In this document: piece by piece, positions 23,116 to 34,480 of the stretch
How positions within the stretch are numbered: the first letter of the stretch is position 1
How the letters are laid out: every line of letters starts with the position of its first letter
Assembly: GCF_021462225.1 (NCBI RefSeq)
Contig: NC_061798.1
Coordinates: 19,738,820-19,802,819 of the forward strand
From: Girardinichthys multiradiatus
Taxonomy: Eukaryota > Chordata > Actinopteri > Cyprinodontiformes > Goodeidae
Length of the DNA: 64,000 nt
Direction of reading: 5' to 3'
Translations under genes and position numbers: made by a program
Notes under the pieces: model-generated
What the model saw: only the letters and a program-made list of their open reading frames with translations
The model's database searches: none
Told to the model about the DNA's origin: nothing

Positions 23116-23693
23116 GCAGTCACAGTTAAAGCTGTCACACAAGACCAGCTCCTCAACTCAACGAGTTCCAGAAAAAGCCGGTCATATCACCTTCCACAGC
23201 AGTGTGGGTGGTTTATTGGCCCTCAGGGTTAGCTTTGCACAAGCATTGTTGGGTAAGGCTTTATTAAGTACAGCGATTAAAAACATCCCATCATGCATAA
23301 CAACTACAAAGGTAAAGCTAAGGAGGAAATAGATCTGAATATTGTCAATAGAGATATCTTCACATAATCAGCCTTTGTCAACTCCCAGTGAATGTTTTAA
23401 TATTTAGCGTCAGGGGCCCCTGATGGCCAAAATATTACAATTACGATATTACTCCTTAACCCCTTAACTGCACCTACCTTCCTGTCTACAGGGTGGTGAC
23501 TTTGATTTTACACAACTGCAATGTTGTTAAAGTTTCCTTATATCTCCGTGTGAACTTGGTCTACATAAAGTAATCTGTCAGTGATGGATCCTACTCGGCA
23601 AACAAAGCTTTCGGTTACATTCTGTGTATATTTCTAAACATGCTAAATGGGATTTCTGTAAAATTTGTATTTGTCAAAGGAGAGACACAGCTA

Positions 23694-24572
23694 TATCTCA
23701 ATAAATTAGAATATTATTATGTATTCTAATGAAAGGTTCAGTGGAAGGACAAGGTATGGCAAAAACATGTATAAGCAACAGAGAAAACAACAGAGTGCAC
23801 TTGAGAGTTTGAGGGAAATGCATAGGAGTGGACAGCAGGTAGAGTTTGAGCTTCAAAAGCCACAATGCATAGTTTATCTGGGTGATGAGGTACAACTGTC
23901 CTTGTGTTTAAGCCAATACTGAGTCAGAGACAATGTCACAAACGTCTGACCTGGACTAAAGAGAGAAAGGACTGAACTGACTGATCCAAAGCCCATTTTT
24001 CAGAAAAAAATAAAATTTGCATTTCATCTGTATATCAAAGTCCCAGAGTCTGAAGGAAAACCAGGCAGGCACACTCTGATTTACGGTAAATGCACTTATT
24101 TTATCTCTTAAAGATACCTTGTTATAAATGGGTTTTTTTTACACAAAACACAAGTTTATGTGTTTTCCAATGTTTATCGTATAGTTGACAATTGTCCTGA
24201 CTGTTCTAATCTTGTCAGAGTTGAGACCATGCAAGTCTGAAAGTTAACTTTAGTCTTAAGGCAAAGGAACTTTCGTTTCTAAGTTAGGAGACATACACTT
24301 CTTTTACAGTGCAGAATCCAAGTTGTTAAGGTCCAGTGTGACGTTTTCACAGTCAGTGATGATTTAGGTCGTCACGTTATCACATCCATTATTCTAACCT
24401 TCAGAGAAATAGAATTTTATATTTCCACTAACTGTAAGCCATTAACAGAAATAAACACTTGAAACATGTCACTCTATTTGTACTAAATCTATATATGTGA
24501 GTTTTGCTTTTCATTTAAATAAATCAGTCAAACATGTTTGATGATATTCTAATTTACTGAAATTTCAGTCAG
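23694..24572 (+). mobile_element. Tc1-like element relic with both ends
   Basis: Both ends carry the family's terminal signature: 'ctcaataaattagaatatta' at 23697-23716, and the inverted 'gatattctaatttactgaaatttca' at 24543-24567. Inside, on the + strand, are fragments of transposase: the region around 'cctggactaaagagag' (23951-23966), 'aaatttgcatttca' (24013-24026), 'cagagtctgaaggaaa' (24045-24060) and 'gtccagtgtgacgtttt' (24332-24348). A piece of about 240 bases without homology (24080-24310) interrupts it, and the C-terminal part is deleted. Non-functional. Confidence 0.75.
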
Positions 24573-25500
24573 TAAAGCTCTTCTTCCTTGGTGTTACCTA
24601 ATGTGTCCGATAAAACAGAAAAAGAAACCGGTCTCTCTAAACAGAATACAATCACATAATAAGAAGTCGAAGGTTCAATGACCATAAGTTTCATGTCATT
24701 AAAGAGACAGCTTATGTTCTGACTGGCGCCCTTTACTGTTTGATAAGAGATTAAAGTTTAGAATAGCATGCTGCCATAACTTCCTAAGTTTATGATCATT
24801 ATTTTGCCATCAAGAAATCTTAATCTACACTGTAAAATGTACCAAGATAGACAGCTTTGATTTGTTTTTTTGTGTGGCCACTAGGGGGCATAAGAGAGGC
24901 AATTTTAGTTGTGGGAACAAGGTAACTGATTTTCAATGTAAGTATTCTTTCGTTCTTTTTGCTGTTATTTTTCACTAAAAGGGTGAAAATTTACTAAATG
25001 TATTCATGAAATATAAGAATTACATGGTAATCAAGCAAGAAAATTCCGTTTATGAATTAATAAAAAATTACAATAATTTGTAAAAGCAGTATTAGGCCTT
25101 CCGAATACAAATAACTGTAGAAATTAAAATGGTATATAATTAACTATTAGAGCTTATCAACTGTATTTACACATGCTGCAGGAGATGCACTACCTCTTGA
25201 CTTCTTCTATACCTCAACAAATCCCACTGGCATAGACTCTCTGAGTGAATGTGAAAAGAGCAACGTGGTGTGTTTCGAGCTAAATGTTTAGCGAGTCAGC
25301 AGCGAGGGGATGGAGAGGCTGCAGCCGTGCATGTGGCTTGAGCCTCTCAGAGAGATAATGTGTGTAGTCACCCGCCCTGCGCCTCCCGCATCAGCACCAT
25401 CCCTCAGGGCTGCATGAGACGTCTGGGGGAGCAGAGGGGTGAAACTGGGGAGATGGCGCAGTCACTGGCCCATGTAATAGAACGATAGAGAGGTGGGACG
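24573..25500. other. Intergenic DNA with one CTCF-like site
   Basis: Mostly AT-rich and unassigned. It contains a perfect CTCF core at 24878-24890 and a GC-richer patch at 25240-25500 of no recognised identity. Confidence 0.4.
24878..24890 (+). promoter_or_regulatory. CTCF core motif
   Basis: CCACTAGGGGGCA fits the CTCF core consensus CCASYAGRKGGCA at every position, forward orientation. Occupancy is inferred from the motif only. Confidence 0.5.
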
Positions 25501-25501
25501 G

Positions 25502-25504
<3 letters not shown>

Positions 25505-25540
<36 letters not shown>

Positions 25541-25829
25541 TTTTACTATCTCTATGAGGGCTTTTCGGTTACTTCCATTGACTTCCATTCATTTTCCTTG
25601 ATTTTTAGTGCCTAACCCTGACCCTAACACTAACCCTATTCTTAACCAGTTAATACCTCACCCTAACCCTAACAATAACTCAATTCATACCCTAGTCCTA
25701 AACCTAACCCCTGTCCCAAGAACGGAATTTGAAAAAGTGAGGACCAGGAAAATGTCCTCACTTTGTCAAAATGTCCTCACTTTGCGATAAAAATACAAAA
25801 AATGGTTCTCACTCAGCAACAAGTACAAG

Positions 25830-25867
<38 letters not shown>
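25505..25867. repeat. CA-bounded telomere-like repeat block, copy A
   Basis: A CA tract (25505-25537), an interior of about 293 bases and a second CA tract (25831-25867). The interior begins with 'ttccattgacttccattcat', then degenerate CCCTAA-type repeats (about 25611-25715), then a part with 'gtgaggaccagg', two 'atgtcctcacttt' units and 'aatggttctcac'. Copy B at 56827-57245 has the same order and almost the same interior length. Confidence 0.9.
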
Positions 25868-25868
<1 letters not shown>

Positions 25869-26553
25869 TTGTAAGTTACAAGGTGTATATGTTTGAGCAG
25901 GGTAACCAAGAGAGCAGTAGTGATTCAATTTTTTCTTTCATCCCCTATAAGTGCTTGTGTTTGGCCAAAATTATGCATTTTTTGCTGCAGGTAAATTTTT
26001 AATGTGCACAAACGAAGCTTCTTTGGGAAAATGCAGTCATTACTATCTAAAAGCCAATTTAGGTTATTTTTATTAACCAATTCCTGGTTTAAATATGGAC
26101 CGATACATTTACCATATCAGGGGTTGACTTTCATCTGCCTTTTTGATTTCAACACAAAAAAAAATAGGTTTAAATAACTAATGCCTAACCCTTGAATGAA
26201 TGAATGAATGAATCTGCCAAAGGAAGTGTTAAAAAGTAAAACCTATAGGTTGGAGTAAGTAATATTGGGGTTACAATGAATTATTTTATTTTATTTAATC
26301 ATGCTTTAAGATTTTTTTATGCATAATTTACACTATTTTATAGGCTTTTACAGATAACTGAGTGAATTTGGATAGCTAAATTCATACTTACTACTTACTG
26401 TATAAAATATTGACTGACTTTAGTGACCAATTCTTGATCAAGGTTCAAATGTTGAACATAGCTAGCACTAGCTTGTGCTAACAACTTGATAATTCCACTC
26501 AGTTTGATTACATATCTCCAATTCACAACACATCTCATCTCAAGGCAGGGATG
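25868..26553. other. Unassigned AT-rich DNA
   Basis: I see no gene or repeat family, only a short (GAAT)5 tract at about 26193-26213. Confidence 0.4.
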
Positions 26554-26995
26554 TGTTATGATTTGGGGTTGTTTGGTTTTTGGTTTTTTCTTTATATGTT
26601 TTTCACAGCTCAAGTTTTGAATCATGCTTCTGTTTATTATTTTCCTGTTTATGTTTTTTGTTTAATGTTTTTCTAGTTATAGTTCAATTAGTTTGTTTCC
26701 TTGGATTTGCATTCTGTTCAAGCCATGTTTTGTTCCTGTCACGTTGTGTTCTCTGTTAATCAACTTTATTTGGTTCACCTGCACCTAGTTAATCTGTCTT
26801 GCTTCACCTGGTTCACACTCCATTTATACACACCTGTTCTGTTTACACATCGTGGAATCATGCCATGCCTGTCTTGCCTGCCTGTTTGTTGTTTTGTTCC
26901 TGCCTCCTGCTGTGAGTGAGTTTTTGTTATTAAACCTTTTTCACTTACCATCACGCTGCCTGCACGTCTGCATTCTGGGGTCCTATATCTCGCAA
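26554..26995 (+). mobile_element. Partial LTR-like sequence
   Basis: It begins TGTTATGATTTGGGG and is T-rich through its first half. It then has an ATTAAA poly(A)-type hexamer at 26929-26934 and a GC-richer end 'cctgcacgtctgcattctgg' (26959-26978). The layout parallels the unit at 38059-38859, whose end reads 'cttgtctgcactttgg'. The expected terminal ...AACA is missing and I see no target duplication, so the right end seems lost. It could instead be a non-LTR repeat. Confidence 0.4.
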
Positions 26996-27889
26996 GCCTA
27001 AAATCTTATGGGGCCTTAAGCAGAATTTGATTTGGGGCCCCTCTTCCTGTTAAGTTTAAGTTTAATTGGCTGATCTTAAGAGCAACAACTCATTATTATT
27101 TGCTGATATGCAGGCCCTTTTTAGGCATGCATATATGAGGGGGTAGGCAAAAATGTGAAAGGGGCATCATCATCATGCATACATATTATGCTCTGCAACG
27201 TTTATTGATGTTGTGGATTAATGTTTTCTTTATGTGATTTTAGTAAAATGTGTAGTGCTGTGCAATTTGCCAGACTGGACAATCCTCAATTGTGCTTCTT
27301 TTGAACATGCTGGGCTGGAAAAAATAGCTTTGGGTGGGTTGTTAAAATTTGGGCTGCTTTCACAACATTTGGAGGGTTTTTAGAAATTATTAATGGGAAA
27401 ATTCTATCAAAACGCCTGCCGTTGTGTGACAGAAAAGTAAAAACCTTCAAATCTCAAAATGTGTCTTTTAACTCATATCAATAGTTCATTGTTTTTTGAA
27501 AAACAGAATCTGTCGAACTTGACATCATCAATCAGTGATGGTCATTGGTTAATGAACGGTCACTGTGAAATTATATTGGTCAATTGTAAACGACCAAAAT
27601 GCTGTTATGAGTTCATCTAAGATACACTGATGTGCGGCCTTTGCTTTACTAAGCTTTGACTTGATGTTGAGACATCACGCTGAATGGAGAAAATACAAAA
27701 AGATATCCAGAAAGCTAAAATGGTGAATTCCCTGTCCCAGAGGATGACTCCAAAGCACGCAACTTCATGATTTTAAAGAACATGGTGCACACAACTATTT
27801 AGGTGAACACACTGTTATATGTTAAATAGTGGCTCAGAAGTTTGAAGAGGAAGACAAAGGATCCATGGTTTTTAAAACCTCCAAATGAA
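26996..27889. other. Unassigned intergenic DNA
   Basis: I recognise no gene here. A short 'ggggcccctcttcctg' style segment (27038-27055) echoes 10972-11002, suggesting old repeat debris. Confidence 0.35.
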
Positions 27890-27944
27890 TAAAAGAAAAG
27901 TGTGGCATGCATTTGTATTCAGCACCTACACTCTGACTCCTCTA

Positions 27945-27977
<33 letters not shown>
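27945..27977. repeat. (AAT)n microsatellite
   Basis: About eleven uninterrupted AAT units. Confidence 0.95.
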
Positions 27978-27979
27978 TA

Positions 27980-28262
27980 TAATAATGATAAAAATAATTA
28001 CTACATTTCGAATGCACTTTACATCTTAAAATCTCAAATTTCAATGCTACATTAGGAAAGAATTGAGTAAAAGGAAGTAAGAGCACTAAAATCAATAAAA
28101 TTCTAATAACATTTAAATCTTATAGCATTTTATAAAAAGAAAGTCTTCAGTTCTTTCTTAAAATGCTCAGCAGTCTGTGGCATCCTCACATAGTCAGGTA
28201 GAGCGTTCCACAGACGAGGTGTAGCAGAGCAGAAGGCCCTATCGCCCATGGTCAGAGTTTAG
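27980..28262 (-). repeat. Dispersed teleost repeat segment
   Basis: The series 'aaaagaaagtcttcagttct', 'gtagagcgttccacagacga' and 'gcagagcagaaggccctatc' (28135-28245) is a widespread teleost interspersed sequence that I remember without a firm class. No reading frame is preserved. Confidence 0.45.
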
Positions 28263-29431
28263 TCTGGGGGAAATGGAGACACTATGAGTGTGTTGAACGG
28301 AGGGATTGTGTTGATGACTAAGAAGTACATTCTTTCAGATCGGATGGAGCATTGCAGTGTATGCATTACGGGTAAGCAAAGAAGACACATTGTATTCTAT
28401 TCAAAGCACCCATTTGTCTTCAGCAAAAACTGCAGTTGAGCCTTAGAAGTTTGCAGAAAACCGGGTTAGGGAACATGGCAGACAAGTGTAAAGTAGAGTT
28501 AGGTTATAAAGCAATATCCCAAGATTATATCATGGAGCACTGTTCAATCAGTCCTCTGAAAACCTCAGAAAACATATGGCCCAACTGCAAACCAGCCAAC
28601 ATATGGCTATCCACCTCAAATGATAGGCCAAGCAAGGAGAGCATTCCTCTAAAAGGGGGCCAATAGGTCCATAATACCTCTGGAGGAGATGCAGAGATCA
28701 ACAGCTCAGGTGGAAGAACAATTAGTCATGCATTATACACAAAAACTGTGTTTATGGAAGATTGGCAGGAAGGAGGCTATACCCTTTGAAACAAAGTCAT
28801 AACAATTCTAATGAAAATTTGCATCAAGTAGGGAACACAGCAAATATCTGAAAGAAGGACACCGTACATCACCCTAAACACACCAATATCAACATGAACA
28901 AGATGGTAGAGGCATCATGCTGTGGCAATTCTTTTAGGGGCAGAGTTGGAAGAACAGATGGATTGAGCCAAACCTGGAAGAAACCCTGTTAGAAGCTGAA
29001 ACGGACTTGAGAAGGTTGGAATTTCACCTTCCAGCAGGACGATGGTCCTAAACAGACAACCCAAGCTACTGGTGCAGTTTAGATCAAAGCACATTCAGGT
29101 GGTAGAATGGTCCAGTCAAAGTCCAGATCCAAATCTTACTTGGAACCTGTGGAAAGACTCTATAGGCACACTCCATTCAGTTTGACTGAGCTTGAGTTAT
29201 TTTGGAAAGAGGTGGTAATAATTTACAATACAAATATTTAACAAACTTCCAATTTTTCATCTGTAAAACACTTTTTTGTATCATTTCCTTGCATTTTTGT
29301 ATTATGCACTCACAGAAAAACAATAAATGACTTAAAGGTTGTATGCACATATACACACATTTACACACATACCTACATACAGGGGTTGGACAATGAAACT
29401 GAAACACCTGGTTTTAGACCACAATAATTTA

Positions 29432-30010
29432 TTAGTATGGTGTAGGGCCTCCTTTTGCGGCCAATACAGCATCAATTTGTCTTGGGAATGACATATACAA
29501 GTCCTGCACAGTGGTCAGAGGAATTTTAAGCCATTCTTCTTGCAGGATAGTGGCCAGGTCACTACATGATACTGGTGGAGGAAAACGTTTCCTGACTCGC
29601 TCCTCCAAAACACCCCAAAGTGGCTCAATAATATTTAGATCTGGTGACTGTGCAGGCCATGGAAGATGTTCAACTTCACTTTCATGTTCATCAAACCAAT
29701 CTTTCACCAGTCTTGCTGTATGTATTGGTGCATTGTCATCCAGATACACTGCCGTGATTTGGGCAGCCGTGGTTTTATGTTTTTTGGATACAATCCGGGT
29801 TAGCACCCGAACATCCCTTTCAGACAGCTTCCTCTTGCGTCCACAGTTAATCCTGTTGGATGTGGTTCGTCCTTCTTGGTGGTATGCTGACATTACCCTG
29901 GATACCGTGGCTCTTGATACATCACAAAGACTTGCTGTCTTGGTCACAGATGCGCCAGCAAGACGTGCACCAACAATTTGTCCTCTTTTAAACTCTGGTA
30001 TGTCACCCAT
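29432..30010 (-). CDS. Tc1-type transposase, in-frame internal deletion (non-catalytic)
   Basis: This uninterrupted 192-codon frame lies inside the element with perfect termini. Residues 1-87 are the N-terminal DNA-binding part: a helix-turn-helix (GDIPEFKRGQIVGARLAGAS..., with VSRATVSRVM at 31-40) and a GRKRKL basic stretch (58-63) suited to a second HTH/nuclear localisation. At residue 88 it jumps in frame to the end of the catalytic domain: YLDDNAPIH (89-97), then QSPDLNIIEPLW (115-126). The second Asp (92) and Glu (129) are separated by 36 residues, but the first catalytic Asp and some 140 residues around it are gone compared with the usual length near 340. It can still be expected to bind termini but not to cut. 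Whether it is transcribed is unknown. Confidence 0.8.
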   Translation of the reverse strand: MGDIPEFKRGQIVGARLAGASVTKTASLCDVSRATVSRVMSAYHQEGRTTSNRINCGRKRKLSERDVRVLTRIVSKKHKTTAAQITAVYLDDNAPIHTARLVKDWFDEHESEVEHLPWPAQSPDLNIIEPLWGVLEERVRKRFPPPVSCSDLATILQEEWLKIPLTTVQDLYMSFPRQIDAVLAAKGGPTPY

Positions 30011-30039
30011 AATGTTGTGTGTATTTCAATATTTTGAGC

Positions 30040-31730
30040 AAAACTGTGCTCTTTCGTTGTCCGATGAGCTAACCCCTCCCAACTACTTCCCTTTTCTTAG
30101 AGGTATTGCTCAAACCAGCTCTCCATCCAACGGGTCCGGACTTCCCTATACCTGAAGGATCTTGCCTAACAGGCTTACTGAAAGTTCTGTTTAAGCTGGT
30201 GTTGGGAAATGACTCGCCTAGCCCCTGACAGCCTTGATCCAAAAGTCTCGCCCTTCTTCAACTGGAGGCCCGGGTGACCGAGTAGCCCTTCGCGGTCATC
30301 CTCACCTTGCACAGTTACTTTTGTTCATGGCTGCTCATTCCCTATTTTACAACTGGCACTTGGTATATGGACTAGGATAATTTTAGTAGCTCGGCACGAG
30401 CTTCAAGGACGCTGTTTTAACTTATTTGACTAAGGCAACCGTTAAAAACCTCCTATAATATATTAGGACCAAACAACAATACTTTTTACCACCAATGAAA
30501 AACCAACAGTACTGTGACTTAAATAATTGAATGTCCACAACTTAACTAGAATTGTATATGCTTTCTTTAATTAGTAGTGCTTTGGCAGGAGCATGTAACA
30601 GCTTAAATTCAGCAATACTGATTATTTCAACAATAATAAAAACAAATTAATCAACTCAACCTGTCTTTCCCTGAAGCTGAAACTAGTGGGTTTTGAGAGG
30701 CTTTGAAGATGGAGATTCTTCCATAGACCGAATGATTTCTTCTGGTAACGACGAGTGATTTCTTGAAGGAAATAGGACTTGATCCTCAAGTTTCTTCCTT
30801 TAAGTGACAAATACTGATGTTCCGAACTTTCGATGATTAAACCAGTTCTTGGTTGCAGTTTCCCTCTGGAGGTAATGGTTTCTTTAATTGGGAGAGTTTG
30901 GATGAATCCAGAGGCCTAAATAATTTAGATTCAGGACTTCCCGAAGCCTGGATCTTAGAGCAATCAGCTGGCCACCGATCAAGTTCACTTCTATTGTCTG
31001 GGTAAAAAAGGCTTTAGATGAAATCAGATCCTTAAATTTGAGACACAGTCCTTCAATGGCATCGGGTTGATCCTCTTTCTTAGGCAGTTAATCAGTCTGG
31101 CTGTGACTCTGGAACTCTGATCCACCTGTAGCTTCTCTCCGATCTTGTTCACTGATCTTCTGCGAGGAATACAACCCCATTTCTACACTCACTCACTGTC
31201 TTTATAGTCCAGGAAATGTGCCTTATTTCATGTCCTTTTTTGGTTATACTGACGACCTTCAGATTGCTCAATGCCCTGATCCGGTCTTCAACGTTTTTCT
31301 GTTTCTCTGTCATGGAAAGTTCCAAAACGCCCACACTGTTTCCTAATCTGCTTCTTTTCTAATCTTTACATGTTATCATACATTTTCATCAGTTATTTTG
31401 AGCTTGTTGATTGCAAAAGAACACTTAACACATGCAATGGAATATAACATCATCGCTTTTGTTCATATTGCTGCTAGATATAAAACACATAACATTTTAC
31501 AGATTATACTTCGTTCATTACAGGCCTCTTTACTTCATCAGCTCCAGCACTCTAGATCAGGCTTGCACTGTTTCAACTGTGTGCCTTCGATATACACTTC
31601 ACGAATTACACTTAGGGATAAAGGAAGGGATATTCATTATTACATTTGTTCTATAGTCAAATATAAGAAGTTTGCTATATGTTGCATGGATTACATGGAA
31701 AGATCTCACCTTATTTTGACAGCACTTACT
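30040..31730. other. Unidentified 1.7-kb segment inside the DD36E-type element
   Basis: This segment lies between the transposase N terminus and the right terminal region. It has a GC-richer stretch (30060-30330) and an AT-rich remainder. No frame over about 60 codons on either strand shows a known domain, apart from longer overlapping chance frames at 31398-31784. Its edges carry no clear target duplication. It may be an insertion, or host DNA captured by the transposon. Confidence 0.5.
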
Positions 31731-31919
31731 CTGCTAATTGAACCTTCACACTCTGCTCTTACTGGTGCAATGTGCAATCAATGAAGACTGGCCACCAGGC
31801 TGGTCCAATTTAGCCATGAAACCTCCCACACTAAATTGACAGGTGTTTCAGTTTCATTGTCCAACCCCTGTACATTCTCACGCACCGACACACAAATAAT
31901 CCAAATGTCTGAAAGTAAC

Positions 31920-32110
31920 ACAACCACAGGTTACTATTTCAACAATTTGGCCTGTCTACATTGATGCTGGTACAGTCTTGATTTAACAAAGTCAATCATG
32001 CAACTAGGACTTCTCCTTAATCTATCCTTTTTAAGAACAAATCTGCCCTGGCACATGTAGACGACAACCTTCTCTATGTGGTATGCTTGAAATGGCGGAC
32101 TGGACACCTG
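31920..32110 (+). repeat. Dispersed repeat segment shared with 9410-9600
   Basis: This is the second copy of the segment described at 9410, directly to the right of the DD36E-type element. Here it is not followed by the Tc1 transposase relic seen in the first copy. Confidence 0.7.
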
Positions 32111-32324
32111 GAAAAAAAAAGTTTGTGTTTATAATGTGGCAAGACGAAAATAGGTATTAGGATTATGAATACCTTTGTAGGGCACTGTATAAACTAGCCA
32201 TGGTTTTCACTGAAATACGGTGAAAACATATGCAGACCTCAAGTCTGAAACTGGACAAACATGTCAGTGAAGGACTATAAGCACACTGGTAGAAATTTCA
32301 TTTCCAACATGTTTAATAGCTTTA

Positions 32325-32592
32325 TTCTTGTTTGATGAATGAAAATGGAGTACATTTATATAATGCTTTGTTAGTCATGCCAAACACACAAAGCCCATTC
32401 CATTAGAGCCACATTTACACTCTCAAATGCACACAAATTCATACACTAATAATCAGATTGATGGGCAACTAGGGGTTAAGTGTCTTGCCCAGGGGCACAT
32501 CAACATGCGAAGGAGGAAGCTGGAATCAAACCCACAACTTTCCGATTGCAAGAAATTGCCTCCACCCACTGTGCCATAGTTGCCATTGTCAG
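32325..32592 (-). repeat. tRNA-derived SINE, second family
   Basis: On the - strand the order is tRNA head (reverse A-box region at about 32568-32585, B box as GGAATCAAACC at 32522-32532), then the body 'ccctgggcaagacacttaac' read in reverse (about 32475-32500), then a tail with 'cattatataaatgtactcca' in reverse (about 32348-32367). It is the same family as 42741-42986. Confidence 0.8.
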
Positions 32593-34090
32593 CCCTAAGG
32601 AGTCAAGAAACGAAAGCCCCCTGTGTGTCAGTTTATGTGCCAGCAACGCTGCAAGCATCACATGAGAATTTCCACTTAGAGTCACTGAAGGCTAAGTCAT
32701 AAATCTTCATTATCCTTTGATTGGATCCCCATTCACTCCACAAACTGTCCACCTGAGGATGAGACATACTGTTTACCACATCACCACTAGATGGCAATGT
32801 CCTTGCAGCAATCTCCCCGTCTCAGAGCACACTGACCTTATTCCTTATCTATCTAATTACACATTAGACCTGTAATACGCCATTCCGCATCCAGAGGCCT
32901 CAGATGAATGGCTTCCCCCCTCCCTTCCTCTTGCCATTTCTCTCTCTCTCTCTTTTTTCTCTAGCCCCCATTTCTTCCTCCTCTACCATCCTACTCTTCA
33001 CACTGTTCCGGCCAGCTTACCTCAATTACTGTCATGGGCAGACCACAACATTGGGGGGGGGGGGAGTGGGATCTAGGGTGGGGGTGTAAGGGAGGGAAGG
33101 AGATGGATCCGATGAGAGGAGGAGACAGTTGGTGACATGCCAGCACATGGTATATGTTTACAGGTGTGTTCGTATGTGTGCGGGCATGCGTGCTTACTTC
33201 CTGGCTGTGCATTTGTGCGTTTGTGTGACATGCCCATGGGGCAATTGTTTGCCACATGCCAGTGCTGTTGGAGCAACAGTGCTGTGACAACAACGATTTG
33301 ACATTTGTGAAAGATAAATATATTCCACTTAGAGTGAAGCTGTTGCCACTCACTGGTGGGGGTAAAAATTTAAAAAAGCCGGAAAATATAATGAAACTAG
33401 TTGCAAGGATTATTTAGACATTTTCAATTGAATGCATAAACTGGTTTACAATAGCTGCTGTCTAGAATCTGTCCCTCTGTATTTATGATGATGTGTTTGT
33501 TCTTTTTCAAATACAGTTGCAAAATTTTGAAAGCTATATATTTTTTTTTTTTTTGGCAAATGTCTGTGCAGCTGTGCAGTTTTTCTGGAATCCCTCTTGC
33601 ATTTGCCCAAATTGTGCAGTGGATTTTTGGTTATATTTTAATGGTCTAATAGGAAGTTTGCAGAACTAAAACTTTACAAAGTTAGAACAGAACTGAGAGA
33701 ACAGAAAAAGAAAAACTGCACATATAAACAAACAGAATGTGATCAGCTTTACTCCAAATCCCAACATTAATCTTCTACTGTTCATTCATACCCTATGCTT
33801 TACAGTAACAAGGACAAGAGGTGATGCTCATCCTCATTAGGGTCAGGCTTTGGCCTGCAAAACAACTAAATTACCCTGACAAGGTCTTAAAAACAGTATA
33901 AAAAGCACACACACAATTGCAACATTATACACTGTTCAAATAGTCTACAGGTTTATTTTTTTCTGAAACTGAAAACAAAAAAGTATCAGGAGAAAATTGC
34001 TATATGGACTCCATATTGTTATTACTGTTATTATTATTGCATATAAAATACTTTGGCGACATCACGAATGATGAACATAGCATTAAAAAC
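32593..34090. other. Intergenic DNA with CTCF-like site and G-run
   Basis: No gene seen. It contains a perfect CTCF core (32784-32796), a pyrimidine-rich stretch (32910-32990) and a run of twelve G (33053-33064). The rest is unassigned. Confidence 0.4.
32784..32796 (+). promoter_or_regulatory. CTCF core motif
   Basis: CCACTAGATGGCA fits CCASYAGRKGGCA at every position, forward orientation. Confidence 0.5.
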
Positions 34091-34094
34091 ATTT

Positions 34095-34480
34095 TCTAAA
34101 TATTACAATATGAAAAATTTGAAGGTGATCTTTGGGGCTCAACAAATTCACTGGAATCTCGAAGCCTTAGAAATGGCACTGTAACCCTTTTCAGACTGAT
34201 AGATCTCAATAACTCTGTTTTTTGACTGTTTTTAGTTAATAAAAAGATATATGGCCTACTTCCTTCAGTCAGACAGGTACCATTTAAGTGATTCCTCTAT
34301 TCTGCAAATCAACCATAAATCAGATTTTATTGTAGTTAGTGAAATCAAACTCAGCTTTAAGTATAGTTAATCTCCCATCATAACTGAAAAGGTTATTGAA
34401 AAACTACATTTTGTATTTACTCAGGTTATATTCCATACAGCCCAGGAATAACACAAAGTGAATTGCCAAATTTTAGGATT
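34095..34480 (-). pseudogene. Tc1-like relic, N-terminal and terminal region
   Basis: The segments 'ctggaatctcgaagccttag' (34152-34171), 'gactgatagatctcaataac' (34194-34213) and 'cagacaggtaccatttaagt' (34270-34289), followed by 'gtatttactcaggttatatt' (34413-34432), are the helix-turn-helix and leader/terminal region of the same family as 8690-10690, in reverse orientation. The catalytic part is absent. Confidence 0.65.

Larger units (their letters stand above)
27890..29215 (+). pseudogene. Tc1-like element relic (DD34E family)
   Basis: The left terminal region is recognisable at 27897-27940 ('gtggcatgcatttgtattca'). Transposase fragments then run on the + strand: KVELGYKAISQDYIMEHCS (28478-28540, helix-turn-helix), 'LEEMQRSTAQVEEQLVMHYT' type sequence (28680-28740), 'ANI.KKDTV' with 'HPKHTNINMNKMVEASCCGN' (28850-28930), the QQDDGPK region (29035-29055), and 'VEWSSQSPDPNLTWNLWKDS' (29102-29160). 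Frameshifts and stops abound. An AAT microsatellite and an unrelated repeat segment (27945-28260) separate the end from the coding relic. Confidence 0.8.
29380..31870 (-). mobile_element. Tc1/mariner element with perfect 31-bp termini, DD36E-type
   Basis: The ends at 29380-29410 and 31840-31870 (CAGGGGTTGGACAATGAAAC and inward) are perfect inverted repeats, flanked by TA target duplications at 29378-29379 and 31871-31872. It carries an internally deleted transposase frame (29432-30010, - strand). Between the transposase start and the right terminal region lie about 1.7 kb (roughly 30040-31730) unlike other Tc1 leaders; this is probably a captured or inserted segment with no recognisable gene. 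The identical termini imply recent activity. Confidence 0.85.

Noticed and set aside
25505..25867. True chromosome end or CRISPR-like array
   Set aside because: The telomere-like units are degenerate and internal, and the same block recurs at 56.8 kb; there are no regular spacers.
29511..30155. 214-codon open frame on the + strand
   Set aside because: It is the antisense shadow of the truncated transposase at 29432-30010; the - strand protein carries the real motifs.
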